Numbered from the stretch's first letter, positions 32,269 through 42,445 are shown. The stretch: 64,000 bases of DNA from an uncultured Clostridia bacterium (GCA_947389015.1 CANDVA010000011.1:1-64000); one strand, 5' to 3'. Notes: generated from the sequence alone by a model not told the origin. Numbers and translations: made by a program.

Positions 32269-33303
32269 ATGAAAAGTTACAGTGAAAGTTACAAGGCGGC
32301 GGGCGTTGACGTAACGGCGGGTTACGAATCTGTCCGATTGATGAAGAACGATGTCGAGCGCACAAAGATACCGGGGTGTATTTCGGGGATAGGCGGCTTT
32401 GGCGGGCTGTTCGCGCTTGACCTCAACGGCATAAAGGAGCCCGTGCTCGTAAGCGGCACGGACGGCGTGGGCACTAAGCTGAAGATCGCCATGCTGATGA
32501 ATAAGAACGACACGATAGGCATCGACTGCGTGGCTATGTGCGTGAACGATATCATCTGCTGCGGAGCTAAGCCGCTGTATTTTCTGGATTATATCGCGAT
32601 CGGGAAGAACGTTCCCGAAAAGGTCGCTGAGATCGTCAAGGGCGTGGCTGACGGCTGCGTTATGGCGGGCTGTGCGCTCGTCGGCGGCGAGACCGCCGAG
32701 CACCCCGGTATGATGCCCGAGGACGAATACGATATCGCGGGCTACTCGACGGGTATCGTGGACAAGTCCAAGATAATCGACAATACGAAGATCAAGGCGG
32801 GCGACGCTATAATCGGTATCGCGTCGAGCGGCGTACACTCGAACGGATTTTCGCTCGTGCGCAAGGTGTTCAACATTAACGATCAGAAGCTCAAGAGCTT
32901 TATTCCAGAGCTGGGTCGGTCGCTCGGAGACGCACTGCTTACGCCTACGAGAATTTACGTCAAGCCCGTGCTCGACCTTATCTCGAAGGTGGACGTAAAG
33001 GGTGTTTCGCACATCACGGGCGGCGGCTTCTACGAGAATATCCCGAGAATGCTCCCCGACGGAATCTCCGCGAAGATCGTCAAGGGCTCGTGGACTATCC
33101 CGCCGATATTCGCGCTGCTGCAAAAAGAGGGCAATATCAGCGAGCACGATATGTTCAACACGTTCAATATGGGCGTGGGAATGGCGGTCGTCGTCGATAA
33201 AGCGGACGCGGACAAGGCGGTCGGGATACTGGCGGCGAACGGCGAGCAGGCGTTCGTTATCGGCGAGACCGTTTCGGGCGACGACGGAGTTGTTTTTGCG
33301 TAA
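32269..33303 (+). CDS. purM: Phosphoribosylformylglycinamidine cyclo-ligase PurM
   Basis: AIR synthetase, ATP-dependent ring closure of FGAM. 344 residues. Motifs: [51 protein letters not shown], and [13 protein letters not shown]. The second of two adjacent ATG codons (32269) has the better spacing to AAAAAGGAG. The 90-base gap after purF holds a 7-bp ATCGTCG/CGACGAT stem and a later TTTTTT tract, a weak internal attenuator at most. A MITE-like element directly follows the gene. Confidence 0.96.
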   Translation: MKSYSESYKAAGVDVTAGYESVRLMKNDVERTKIPGCISGIGGFGGLFALDLNGIKEPVLVSGTDGVGTKLKIAMLMNKNDTIGIDCVAMCVNDIICCGAKPLYFLDYIAIGKNVPEKVAEIVKGVADGCVMAGCALVGGETAEHPGMMPEDEYDIAGYSTGIVDKSKIIDNTKIKAGDAIIGIASSGVHSNGFSLVRKVFNINDQKLKSFIPELGRSLGDALLTPTRIYVKPVLDLISKVDVKGVSHITGGGFYENIPRMLPDGISAKIVKGSWTIPPIFALLQKEGNISEHDMFNTFNMGVGMAVVVDKADADKAVGILAANGEQAFVIGETVSGDDGVVFA

Positions 33304-33313
33304 GGGATTTTAA

Positions 33314-33535
33314 GGGCGTGTTTACATTAACCGAAATGTTCGGATTTCGAAGCGGATTTTTCGCAGAACGAGGCGAAAATTCGCCGACGTACTTTATATA
33401 CTTCAAGAATTTTCAACGAAGTTATGCGAAAAATCCGCCGACCGACACGATGTCGGAAGGTGAACGCCCAAGCGCAACACGATGTTGCTCACAAAAGGCG
33501 TTCACACTAAGACGAGCGTTAATGTGAACACGCCC
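33314..33535 (+). mobile_element. MITE-like non-coding element (222 bp)
   Basis: The ends are 18-bp inverted repeats with one mismatch: left 33314-33331 and right 33518-33535, reading inward from GGGCGTGTT. TAA flanks both ends directly, consistent with a 3-bp target duplication of the kind made by some IS5-family elements. Inside are many nested hairpins, including a perfect 14-bp pair (33352-33365 with 33425-33438) and CCGACA/TGTCGG and GCAACA/TGTTGC stems. It carries no transposase. It sits exactly between the purM stop and its terminator. The family is unknown. Confidence 0.7.
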
Positions 33536-33537
33536 TA

Positions 33538-33574
33538 AATTCGGTGTGGCGCATTGCTGCCGCACCGAATTTTT
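33538..33574 (+). terminator. Intrinsic terminator after purM and the MITE
   Basis: A 13-bp stem with one G-U pair, 33538-33550 with 33559-33571, loop GCATTGCT, then TTTT. The purine genes downstream then depend on readthrough or a further promoter that I cannot place. Confidence 0.8.
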
Positions 33575-33592
33575 AAAATTAAGGGAGGTTCT

Positions 33593-34150
33593 ATGGGATT
33601 ATTTGATAAGCTGTTCGGAAAGAAAAAGCCCGCGGTTTCGGAAAAGACCGTAAATTTTACAATTGATATTCAAGGCGATTGCTTTATTATAAACGGCAGT
33701 CGCCTTGAAGTGCCAATGCACATAGACGCGCTTACGAAGGTTCTTGGCGAGCCGCGGAAGGTGAGCTTCAAGACCAAGCCGGAGGACAGGGAATTTCTCG
33801 AAAAGCTCCACAGCGAGCCGGTCACCGACAGAGTGAATTACGCGTGGGATGAGCTGGGACTTATGTGTTATACGTACAACGGAAAGGTAGTAAATACGTT
33901 CGGGATATGTATGCAACCCGCGGACAACAAGTCTCCATCGAATCCCAAGGGGCTGTACGGGGGAACGGTGCTTATAGGCGGACAGCCGTGGTTCCCCGTG
34001 GTAATGCGTGGCGAGGACTGCGACGTAATGCGCGAGCTGTATTTCGGAGAATATCTGCTGACGGCTGAGTATACGGACTTCGATCAGGACGACAGCACCC
34101 GAACGGAAAAGGACTTCACGGGTATCGAGATACAGCTGAAAAACAGTTGA
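33593..34150 (+). CDS. Hypothetical protein with MGLFDKLFGKK N terminus
   Basis: 185 residues, no family recognised. The first 12 residues (MGLFDKLFGKKK) form a short amphipathic basic helix also seen on the unrelated proteins starting at 45181 and 45741, so it may be a membrane-touching tag. The rest looks like a soluble alpha/beta domain with DIQGDCFIING, LGEPRKVSF and a Trp-containing VLIGGQPWFPV segment. AAGGGAGG precedes the ATG. It lies directly upstream of purN. Confidence 0.7.
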   Translation: MGLFDKLFGKKKPAVSEKTVNFTIDIQGDCFIINGSRLEVPMHIDALTKVLGEPRKVSFKTKPEDREFLEKLHSEPVTDRVNYAWDELGLMCYTYNGKVVNTFGICMQPADNKSPSNPKGLYGGTVLIGGQPWFPVVMRGEDCDVMRELYFGEYLLTAEYTDFDQDDSTRTEKDFTGIEIQLKNS

Positions 34151-34161
34151 GGAGGCTCTTT

Positions 34162-34785
34162 ATGAAAAATATCGTTGTATTGGTATCGGGCGGCGGAACT
34201 AATTTGCAGGCGCTTATCGACGCGGAGAAGCGCGGTGAGATAAAGGGCGGAAAAATAACGTGCGTGATAAGCTCCAAGCCCGATGTTTACGCGCTTGAAA
34301 GGGCAAAGAGGAACGGTATCTCGACAAGAGTTATCCCGAGAAAGGAGTATGCCGACGTTGCGTCATACACTAAAGCGGTGACGGACGCTCTTGTTGAGGA
34401 GAAAGCCGATCTGGTGGTTTACGCGGGATTTATGACCATTCTGGACGAGCAGGTCGTAAAGGCGTTTCCGTACAAAATGATGAACGTTCATCCCGCGCTG
34501 ATACCGTCTTTCTGCGGAAAGGGATTTTACGGGCTGCACGTGCATGAGGCGGTGCTGGAAAGCGGCGTTAAGCTAACGGGGGCGACGGTTCACTTTGTGA
34601 CCGAGGTGTGCGACGGCGGTCCGATCATTTTGCAGGGCGCCGTCCCCGTTATGAACGGCGATACTCCCGAGATACTGCAAAAGCGCGTTATGGAGCAGGC
34701 GGAGTGGAAGCTGCTGCCGAAAGCGGTCTCGCTGTTCTGCGAGGACAGGATCACGATAAGGGACGGCAAGGCGTTTGTAGATTAA
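34162..34785 (+). CDS. purN: Phosphoribosylglycinamide formyltransferase PurN
   Basis: Transfers formyl from 10-formyl-THF to GAR. 207 residues. VSGGGTNLQALI at the start binds the phosphate. The catalytic set is present: Asn-His in MNVHPALIPSF and Asp in TEVCDGGPIILQ. The usual site KGFYGLHVHEAV also matches. The ATG at 34162 has GAGGAGG 6 bases upstream; the frame is open from 34147. Confidence 0.96.
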   Translation: MKNIVVLVSGGGTNLQALIDAEKRGEIKGGKITCVISSKPDVYALERAKRNGISTRVIPRKEYADVASYTKAVTDALVEEKADLVVYAGFMTILDEQVVKAFPYKMMNVHPALIPSFCGKGFYGLHVHEAVLESGVKLTGATVHFVTEVCDGGPIILQGAVPVMNGDTPEILQKRVMEQAEWKLLPKAVSLFCEDRITIRDGKAFVD

Positions 34786-34794
34786 GGAGATAAT

Positions 34795-35328
34795 ATGGGA
34801 GATAATTATTCACTGTGCGAAAGCAAAGCATATTTCGGCTGTCTGGACGGGCGGCTGAGGTCGCCGCTTTTCGGCCATGAGATCGAGTTTCTGGTCAAGG
34901 GCGGCGACGAGATCTACGGAGTGCGCTGCGCGGAATATTTCGAGAGGATAACCGCGGAAAATCTCTCGGAATACCCCGTGCTGAACTCGCTTTTCGAGGC
35001 GCTCGGCGAGTACGTGACCGACTTTCTTGACGAGCGCGGCGACGAGTTCGAGCTTGGCGGTTTCGAGTATGACGAGGACTCGCCCGTTACCGAGCTGCTG
35101 AAAGCGCTCACGCCCGTCGGGCTGACGTTCGAGAAGTTCGGCTACCTCTCTGACGAGGAATGTCCGATCGCGTTCAGCATTAAGTTCAGCTTTGGCCCCG
35201 TAGCCGACGAGTATATGGAGATCGCCCTGCACGGCGACGTCGCCGTGTACGCGGGGGAGTTCCGAGGGGTAAGCCCGTGGAACGATAAGCTGCTCAAGAA
35301 GAAGTGGAATTACGCGAGGGATATATGA
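34795..35328 (+). CDS. Hypothetical acidic protein
   Basis: 177 residues, strongly acidic, no signal peptide, family not recognised. It contains CLDGRLRSPLFGHEIEF near the start and a Tyr/Trp-rich C terminus (FRGVSPWNDKLLKKKWNYARDI region). It has the size and charge common among small immunity or SMI1-like proteins, but I cannot assign it. It starts 9 bases after purN with AAGGAG, and its stop overlaps the next start (ATGA). Confidence 0.65.
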   Translation: MGDNYSLCESKAYFGCLDGRLRSPLFGHEIEFLVKGGDEIYGVRCAEYFERITAENLSEYPVLNSLFEALGEYVTDFLDERGDEFELGGFEYDEDSPVTELLKALTPVGLTFEKFGYLSDEECPIAFSIKFSFGPVADEYMEIALHGDVAVYAGEFRGVSPWNDKLLKKKWNYARDI

Positions 35329-35897
35329 AAAAGTATACGATAATCGGCGGCGTGAACGGCGTTGGGAAGAGCAGTATATACGGCGCGCTGAAAGGAAGAG
35401 GCGAAGATTTCGGCGTTGTGATAGATACCGATAAGATTTCCGCTCAGCTTGGCGGAGATAAGCTTAAGGGCGGCAAGGAAGCGGTGCGGATAATAAACGA
35501 CTGTTTGGAAAAAGGAGAAAATTTTACGCAGGAAACCACGCTTTCGGGGCAAAAAACTCTGAAAACAATTCTTACCGCACGCGAAAAGGGATATTTTATT
35601 CAGTTGTATTATATTGCGGTGAGCTCAGCCGAGGAAAGCCTTTTGCGGATAAAAAACCGCGTCCGCAAGGGCGGGCACGATATTCCCGAAACAGATGTTC
35701 AAAGGCGCTTTGATAAGCGGTTCGACGATCTGTTGAGAGTGCTGCCGTACTGCAATATAGCTGTTTTTTGGGATAATGAAAACGGGTTTAATCCGGTTGC
35801 ATGGTATTCCAAAGGTGCGTTGGTTTTTTTTGATGAAGATGATAATATGCCGGGTTGGATATTGTCGCTGAAGAATATTTTGGAGGACCGGAAATGA
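35325..35897 (+). CDS. Zeta-toxin-like P-loop kinase
   Basis: 190 residues. The Walker A loop GGVNGVGKSS sits at residues 8-17. DTDKISAQLGGDKLKGGKEA and FTQETTLSG match the Zeta toxin/AAA_33 pattern, in which the Glu-Thr-Thr stretch binds the sugar or nucleotide. Arg-rich RIKNRVRKGGHDIP is the usual lid (the GGH[DN][IV]P motif). Zeta toxins phosphorylate UDP-GlcNAc, but many chromosomal relatives are plain kinases; no epsilon antitoxin is next to it. It is translationally coupled to both neighbours. Confidence 0.82.
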   Translation: MKKYTIIGGVNGVGKSSIYGALKGRGEDFGVVIDTDKISAQLGGDKLKGGKEAVRIINDCLEKGENFTQETTLSGQKTLKTILTAREKGYFIQLYYIAVSSAEESLLRIKNRVRKGGHDIPETDVQRRFDKRFDDLLRVLPYCNIAVFWDNENGFNPVAWYSKGALVFFDEDDNMPGWILSLKNILEDRK

Positions 35898-36203
35898 ACG
35901 AACAGAAATTCACGGGCAAGGCGGACTTGTACGAAAAATACCGCCCGAGCTATCCCGACGGGCTGATAGACTATCTTTACGATAACGCAAGGTGTGATAG
36001 AGTCGCGGATATCGGCGCGGGTACGGGAAAATTCACGCGCTGTCTGATGAAAAAGCCGTGGAAAGTGACTGCCGTCGAGCCTAACGCCGATATGCGCGGA
36101 AAGCTCGCAACGATAGAGGGCATTACGGTCGTGAATGCTCCCGCCGAGAATACGGGTCTCGCGGACAAGTCCGTCGGTCTCGTGACGGCGGCGCAGGCGT
36201 TTC
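35894..36203 (+). repeat. Near-identical 310-bp duplication, left copy
   Basis: It matches 36643-36952 with about five base differences. Identity begins at the start codon and stops abruptly after the HWF codons; upstream sequences are unrelated. Confidence 0.85.
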
Positions 36204-36634
36204 ATTGGTTCGACGAGGAGAGGTTCAGGGCTGAATGTAAGCGTATCTTGACGGATAACGGTCAGCTTGCGATAATTTTCAACGAGCGTAATTTAACTGA
36301 CTGCGGTATATCGAGGGCGCGCGACGAGATATGTCAGCTGTACTGCGGCGCGTTTCACTCGGGGCATATCGGAAAGCGGACGACCGAAGAGGGCAGCGCG
36401 TTTCTGAAAAACGAGTACTTTTCCGAGATGAAGTGTTTCGCTGTCGAAAATAACGTCGAAATGGACGAAAAGGTGTTTATCGGCGACACGCTGTCGCGCT
36501 CCTACGCGATAGGAGAGGATAACGAGGATTACGGACGCTTTGTCAGCGAGCTGAAAGACGCGTTCGCAAAGCACGAACACGGCGGCACGGTAACGATAAG
36601 ATACACAGCGGCGTGTTATCTCGGAAGATTTTAG
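35894..36634 (+). CDS. SAM-dependent methyltransferase (copy A)
   Basis: 246 residues, class I methyltransferase with ADIGAGTGKFTR as motif I (about residue 36) and TAVEPNADMRGKLA as the post-I motif. The substrate is unknown. Its first 310 bases are almost identical to copy B just downstream (about five differences), while the rest, after FHWFD, has diverged. The ATG overlaps the kinase stop. Confidence 0.85.
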   Translation: MNEQKFTGKADLYEKYRPSYPDGLIDYLYDNARCDRVADIGAGTGKFTRCLMKKPWKVTAVEPNADMRGKLATIEGITVVNAPAENTGLADKSVGLVTAAQAFHWFDEERFRAECKRILTDNGQLAIIFNERNLTDCGISRARDEICQLYCGAFHSGHIGKRTTEEGSAFLKNEYFSEMKCFAVENNVEMDEKVFIGDTLSRSYAIGEDNEDYGRFVSELKDAFAKHEHGGTVTIRYTAACYLGRF

Positions 36635-36642
36635 GAGACAAT

Positions 36643-36952
36643 ATGAACGAACAGAAATTCACGGGCAAGGCGGACTTGTACGAAAAATACCGCCCGAGCT
36701 ATCCCGACGGGCTGATAGACTATCTTTACGATAACGCAAGGTGTGATAGAGTCGCGGATATCGGCGCGGGTACGGGAAAATTCACGCGCTGTCTGATGAA
36801 AAAGCCGTGGAAAGTGACCGCCGTCGAGCCTAACGCCGATATGCGCGGAAAGCTCGCGGCGATAGAGGGCATTACGGTCGTGAACGCTCCCGCCGAGAAT
36901 ACGGGTCTCGCGGACAAGTCAGTCGGTCTCGTGACGGCGGCGCAGGCGTTTC
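36643..36952 (+). repeat. Near-identical 310-bp duplication, right copy
   Basis: Partner of 35894-36203; see that entry. Offset 749 bases. Confidence 0.85.
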
Positions 36953-37383
36953 ACTGGTTTGACCGTGAAAAATTCGCGGCGGAATGTAAGCGCATACTCG
37001 CCGATGGCGGAAAGCTCGCGGTCGTGTGGAACGGTTTCGTCGAAGAGGGGCTTGCGGCGCGGCAGACCGAGCTTTGCGAGAAGTACAGCATAGAGCTGCA
37101 AATAAAAAAGGCGGCGGGCGACGACAGCTATAAAAGCGAGAGCGACGAGTTTCTGCGCAATGAATATTTTAAATCGGTTGAGGTAGCGGAGTATTCGGGC
37201 GAGCGCGTTTTCGACAGGGAGAGCTTTATCGGCGAAACGCTGTCGCGTTCGTATGCGCCCAAGCACGGAGAGCCGCATTACGAGCCGTTCGCGGAGGAGC
37301 TGAACGCGCTGTTCTCGGAGTTTGAGAGCGGCGGCACGGCGGTCGTAAAAACAACAACTATCTGCTATTTAGGCAGCTTTTAA
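36643..37383 (+). CDS. SAM-dependent methyltransferase (copy B)
   Basis: 246 residues. The N-terminal SAM domain differs from copy A by a single residue in about 105 (Ala for Thr in GKLA[AT]IEG). The C-terminal half differs (AECKRILADGGKLAVVWNGF, then a different acceptor region), so the two copies probably act on different substrates. AGGAGACAAT precedes the ATG. The two lie in tandem, 8 bases apart. Confidence 0.85.
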   Translation: MNEQKFTGKADLYEKYRPSYPDGLIDYLYDNARCDRVADIGAGTGKFTRCLMKKPWKVTAVEPNADMRGKLAAIEGITVVNAPAENTGLADKSVGLVTAAQAFHWFDREKFAAECKRILADGGKLAVVWNGFVEEGLAARQTELCEKYSIELQIKKAAGDDSYKSESDEFLRNEYFKSVEVAEYSGERVFDRESFIGETLSRSYAPKHGEPHYEPFAEELNALFSEFESGGTAVVKTTTICYLGSF

Positions 37384-37406
37384 AACAAAAACGGGAGGAA
37401 AATAAA

Positions 37407-38123
37407 ATGATCACTTTGGACAAGGAACTGAATTCACTGGCATATCACGGCAGAGGTATAGTTATCGGAAAGTCGCCAGACGGGAAAAAGGCGGTCGTCG
37501 CGTACTTCATTATGGGGCGCAGCGAGAACAGCCGCAACCGCGTTTTCGTTGAGGACAGAGACGGCATACGCACCCAAGCGTTCGACGAGAGCAAGATGAC
37601 CGACCCGCACCTGATAATCTACGCTCCCGTGCGCGTTCTCGGGAACAAGACGATAGTCACTAACGGCGACCAGACCGACACTATCTACGAGGGAATGGAC
37701 AAGCAGATGACCTTTGAGGAGAGCCTGCGCTCCCGCACCTTCGAGGACGACGCACCCAATTTCACGCCCAGAATTTCGGGAATCATACATCTCGAAAACG
37801 GCGGTATGAACTACGCGATGTCGATACTCAAATCCGCGAACGGCGACGACAAGTCAACGCGCCGCTTTACTTTCGCGTATTCCGACCCGATAAGCGGACA
37901 AGGCAGCTTTATCCACACCTACGCGGGCGACGAAAAGGACGGCAGACTTCCGAGCTTTACGGGCGAGCCCAAGGATGTGATTATTCCCGATATGAACCTT
38001 GACGAGTTCACGGATCTCGTCTGGACGAACCTCAACGCGGACAACAAAGTATCGCTGTTCACGCGCTATATAGATATCGAAACAGGCAAATTCGAGAGCC
38101 GTATCGTCAACAAGAACAAGTGA
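37407..38123 (+). CDS. IMP cyclohydrolase, PurO-like
   Basis: 238 residues. The start (LAYHGRGIVIGKSPDGK) and AYFIMGRSENSRNRVF match the archaeal-type PurO/IMP cyclohydrolase family that closes FAICAR to IMP. This supplies the step missing from the stand-alone AICAR transformylase at 40070. Later GIIHLENGGMNYAMSILKS is also family-like. GGGAGG precedes the ATG. Classical PurH does both steps in one protein; here the two are separate genes with four small genes between them. Confidence 0.85.
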   Translation: MITLDKELNSLAYHGRGIVIGKSPDGKKAVVAYFIMGRSENSRNRVFVEDRDGIRTQAFDESKMTDPHLIIYAPVRVLGNKTIVTNGDQTDTIYEGMDKQMTFEESLRSRTFEDDAPNFTPRISGIIHLENGGMNYAMSILKSANGDDKSTRRFTFAYSDPISGQGSFIHTYAGDEKDGRLPSFTGEPKDVIIPDMNLDEFTDLVWTNLNADNKVSLFTRYIDIETGKFESRIVNKNK

Positions 38124-38134
38124 CGAGGTAAATT

Positions 38135-39164
<1,030 letters not shown>

Positions 39165-39172
39165 GGAGCGCT

Positions 39173-39676
39173 ATGGAGATAACAAACAACGCATTTGAGA
39201 GGTTCAAGTGCAAGCAAGAGGAGGTCGTCGGCTGTCTGCTTGAGCTGCTCGGGAAGATAAACGACCTTGAACGCTCGGTTTTTGCGCGCGACTGCGACAT
39301 AAACGAGCGTATCCGCAAAAAAGAGATACTCGCCGGAGAAATGGCGGTATACTCGAAAAATCTGTGGAGCGATTACCGCGAGGAGTGCCGCAGGATAGTC
39401 GAGCCGCGCTGTACGGAAAAGCTCCTGAAAAAGGGCTACGCGAGGTCGTTTTCCACCACTCCGATGTACGACTATATTGAGGATGAGGACGACTGCCGCG
39501 GAACGTTTTTTATGGAGACGGCGAAAAAGGCAGTCGTGGAGTTTCGCTTCACCAGACACTCGTCGGTGAATTTTATGCACAGGTTCACGCTCGTGCCGAG
39601 CGGAGACGTATGGCTCGTGGACGCGTTCAGCTACGGCACCGAGAAAGAGGGCGTGTGGCACAGAGGGCATATTTAA
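39173..39676 (+). CDS. Immunity-like protein, paralogue of the one at 38135
   Basis: 167 residues with the same plan: an N-terminal helical part (FKCKQEEVVGCLLELLGKI), the CTEKLLKKGYARSF block, and a C-terminal domain ending FTLVPSGDVWLVDAFSYG. Identity to the 38135 product is moderate and spread over the whole length. GAGGAG lies just before the ATG. Function is inferred only from resemblance to NTF2-fold immunity proteins. Confidence 0.6.
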   Translation: MEITNNAFERFKCKQEEVVGCLLELLGKINDLERSVFARDCDINERIRKKEILAGEMAVYSKNLWSDYREECRRIVEPRCTEKLLKKGYARSFSTTPMYDYIEDEDDCRGTFFMETAKKAVVEFRFTRHSSVNFMHRFTLVPSGDVWLVDAFSYGTEKEGVWHRGHI

Positions 39677-39688
39677 CGGAGGTCAGAT

Positions 39689-40024
39689 ATGGAGTTGCCG
39701 AAGCTGGAATTTTCGTTTGATTACGGCTGCTGCCTTTGGGATAAGGACGGCGCGGCAGGTTTGGAAAACCTGCCCATATCGGACAGCTTGAAACGTGAAT
39801 TGAACGAAGCCGACGACGAGTTTTGGAATTACCTTGACATAGACGACCCGGGAGGTCCTCCGGTCTGGACGATAGAGCAAACGTACGCGTTTTTTGACAG
39901 AATGGAGCTCGTCTATAAAAAACTGGAAGAGGAGCTTCGCGGACAATATACCGTGATAAACGGTCTTGACGGCGACAGGGAAACGTATTGTCAGCCGAAG
40001 AATTGGATCGATAATCGAGGATAA
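39689..40024 (+). CDS. Hypothetical small acidic protein
   Basis: 111 residues, acidic (many Asp and Glu), no signal peptide. It is rich in Trp, Tyr and Phe: CCLWDKDG, FWNYLDI, PPVWTIEQTYAFFDRM. Not recognised. GGAGG precedes the ATG by 7 bases. It is the last small gene before the AICAR transformylase. Confidence 0.65.
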   Translation: MELPKLEFSFDYGCCLWDKDGAAGLENLPISDSLKRELNEADDEFWNYLDIDDPGGPPVWTIEQTYAFFDRMELVYKKLEEELRGQYTVINGLDGDRETYCQPKNWIDNRG

Positions 40025-40069
40025 TCCGTGAAAAAACACGGTTATAAATAATTTACGGGAGGAAAAATT

Positions 40070-41248
40070 ATGAACGAACTGGAACTGAAATACGGCTGCA
40101 ACCCCAACCAGAAGCCGTCGCGAATCTTTATGGAGAACGGGAAAGACCTGCCTATCGAGGTGCTTAACGGCAAGCCCGGCTACATCAACTTTATGGACGC
40201 GTTCAACGGCTGGCAGCTTGTCAAGGAGCTTAAAGCGGCGACGGGCTATCCCGCGGCGACGTCCTTCAAGCACGTTTCCCCCGCGGGCGCGGCTATCGGC
40301 TTGCCGCTCACGGAGACCCTTGCTAAGATATACTGGGTTGACGACCTCGGCGAATTAAGCCCATTGGCATGCGCATACGCGAGAGCGCGGGGCGCGGACA
40401 GAATGTCGAGCTACGGCGACTTTATCGCGCTGTCGGACGTCTGCGACGTGCCAACCGCGAGGATAATCCAGCGCGAGGTATCGGACGGCGTTATCGCGCC
40501 CGGCTACGAGCCCGAGGCGCTGGAGATACTCAAGTCCAAGCGTAAGGGCACATATAATATTATAAAAATAGACCCCGACTATACGCCCGAGCCTATTGAG
40601 CGCAAGCAGGTGTACGGCATAACGTTCGAGCAGGGCAGAAACGAACTCGTCATCAACGACGAGCTGTTCGCGAACCGCCCTACCAAGAACAAGGATATCC
40701 CCGAGAGTGCTATCCATGACCTCGCTATCGCCATGATTACGCTGAAATACACGCAGTCCAACTCCGTTGCCTACGCTTGCGGCGGTCAGGCTATCGGTAT
40801 CGGAGCGGGTCAGCAGTCGCGTATCCACTGCACGCGCCTTGCGGGAACAAAGGCGGATAACTGGTATCTGCGTCAGTCGCCCACCGTTATGGGCTTGCAG
40901 TTCGTCGACGATATCCGCCGCGCAGACCGCGACAACGCTATCGACCTGTACATCGGCGAGGACTATATGGACGTTCTCGCGGAGGGCGAATGGCAGCGCA
41001 TTTTCAAGGTAAAGCCCGAGGTATTCACGCGCGAGAAGAAGCGCGAATGGCTCGACACCATGAAAGGCGTGGCGCTCGGCTCGGACGCGTTCTTTCCGTT
41101 CGGCGACAATATCGAGCGCGCCCACAGGAGCGGCGTTCAGTTCATAGCGCAGCCCGGCGGCTCTATCCGCGACGACAACGTTATCGAGACCTGTGACAAA
41201 TACGGTATCGCGATGGCATTCACGGGTATTCGCCTGTTCCACCACTGA
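40070..41248 (+). CDS. purH: Stand-alone AICAR transformylase (PurH C-domain type)
   Basis: Phosphoribosylaminoimidazolecarboxamide formyltransferase. 392 residues covering only the AICARFT half; no IMP cyclohydrolase domain precedes it. ELKYGCNPNQKPS at the start, TSFKHVSPAGAA with the catalytic Lys-His (near residue 66), SNSVAYACGGQAIGIGAGQQSRIHC, and the end FPFGDNIERAHRSGV with QPGGSIRD match. It works with the PurO-like cyclohydrolase at 37407. GGGAGG precedes the ATG. Confidence 0.93.
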   Translation: MNELELKYGCNPNQKPSRIFMENGKDLPIEVLNGKPGYINFMDAFNGWQLVKELKAATGYPAATSFKHVSPAGAAIGLPLTETLAKIYWVDDLGELSPLACAYARARGADRMSSYGDFIALSDVCDVPTARIIQREVSDGVIAPGYEPEALEILKSKRKGTYNIIKIDPDYTPEPIERKQVYGITFEQGRNELVINDELFANRPTKNKDIPESAIHDLAIAMITLKYTQSNSVAYACGGQAIGIGAGQQSRIHCTRLAGTKADNWYLRQSPTVMGLQFVDDIRRADRDNAIDLYIGEDYMDVLAEGEWQRIFKVKPEVFTREKKREWLDTMKGVALGSDAFFPFGDNIERAHRSGVQFIAQPGGSIRDDNVIETCDKYGIAMAFTGIRLFHH

Positions 41249-41468
41249 TAGCTTGGATAAAAACGGAGCGTTTTCGTGGTCATTTTTGAACGAAAAAATC
41301 GGTGTTTTCTAAACTGCGAAATCTTTACCGAAAACTTTGCGTCGGGAAACTTGAAAAACCGCTTTATAATAACGCTTATTGGTGTTTATAAAAATGCGGA
41401 AATGCTCCGAAAAAATATGCTGTTTTAAATGCGAAAATCGTCGGAAAGGTTTAGTAAGGAGGGTATGT

Positions 41469-42305
41469 ATGAAGAGCGCTGAAAAAGCTCGTCTGACGTG
41501 CGGAAACTGCGGCGGAGCGCTGGATATAGATCCGGAAAAGCCGACCGCCGTATGCTCGTTCTGCGGGAGCTGCTATTCCGTCTCCGAGCTGCTCAACGAG
41601 ACCGAACAGCTCAAGCTGGAGCGTATCAGAAGAGATGTCGAGCTTGGCAGACAGAACCTCGAGCTCGCTCGAATACGTCAAGCGGAGGCTGTGCGAAACG
41701 ACAGCGCGCTGAAAGAGGAGGTCGCGAAAAAGAGCTTTCTCGGCAGGGTTGCGATAATCCTCGCCGTCATATCCCTCGCTATGTGCGTGTACTGCTTTTT
41801 TGTGATCGCGGCGCCGCTCAGCGGCTGTATAGCGGGCGTTCAGTGCGTACTGTTCGTAGTCTCGTTTTTCATAGGTCAGCAGGTGATACCTACACGGTCA
41901 AAGCGGCTGCATATCCTGCCGTTTACGCTCGCGGCGCTGCTTGCGGTGCCGCTCAGCTTGTCTATTGCCATGAACGAGGAGCTTCAACCGACAAACGACG
42001 CTGAGGTTCTTTCCTGGAACGAGATCGTGCTCAGCGACCGTATTCCCGAGCTTTATTCGGACGAGGGCTATCTGATGAAAAACACTCGGGACGACCTTAT
42101 GGTAAGCGTGTACGATATCCCGATAAAGGAGTACTACGGCTTTGTCGACGGCTGTAAGGATATGGGCTACACCGTCGACAGCATTGAGGATGTGGAATCC
42201 TACACCGCGTTCGCCGCGGACGGGTTCAGGCTATCCGTTCGTTACAGTGTGCGCCGCGACGGTACCGTCGAGATACATCTCTTCGCGCCGAAGGACGGGG
42301 AGTAG
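41469..42305 (+). CDS. Zinc-ribbon membrane protein
   Basis: 278 residues. A zinc ribbon (CGNCGG ... CSFCG, residues 11-35) precedes a short coiled-coil (about 42-80). Two or three transmembrane segments span about 88-165. The external domain of about 100 residues at the C terminus resembles the membrane-distal domain of clostridial DUF6591 proteins (unverified). AAGGAGGG lies 5 bases before the ATG at 41469; a longer frame from 41379 lacks a site. The 220-base upstream gap has no clear promoter. Confidence 0.75.
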   Translation: MKSAEKARLTCGNCGGALDIDPEKPTAVCSFCGSCYSVSELLNETEQLKLERIRRDVELGRQNLELARIRQAEAVRNDSALKEEVAKKSFLGRVAIILAVISLAMCVYCFFVIAAPLSGCIAGVQCVLFVVSFFIGQQVIPTRSKRLHILPFTLAALLAVPLSLSIAMNEELQPTNDAEVLSWNEIVLSDRIPELYSDEGYLMKNTRDDLMVSVYDIPIKEYYGFVDGCKDMGYTVDSIEDVESYTAFAADGFRLSVRYSVRRDGTVEIHLFAPKDGE

Positions 42306-42412
42306 TTCTCACGGGCGTCTTGATGTTGATTTGCGGTCGGTACGGCGGCAAGGCACCTGCACTAAAAATACTGCTTTATATACCGACTGAAGCGGAAGTC
42401 AAAAACTTCCGC

Positions 42413-42445
42413 TTAAATTTTTGTGAAATTCTTGACAACCACAAC
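42413..42445 (+). repeat. 33-bp direct repeat, left copy (contains a Rex-like box)
   Basis: Identical over 33 bases to 43157-43189, the aconitase promoter. It includes the 18-bp sequence TTGTGAAATTCTTGACAA (42421-42438). Here the -10 box is at the wrong distance, so it is not an active promoter as it stands. Confidence 0.9.
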
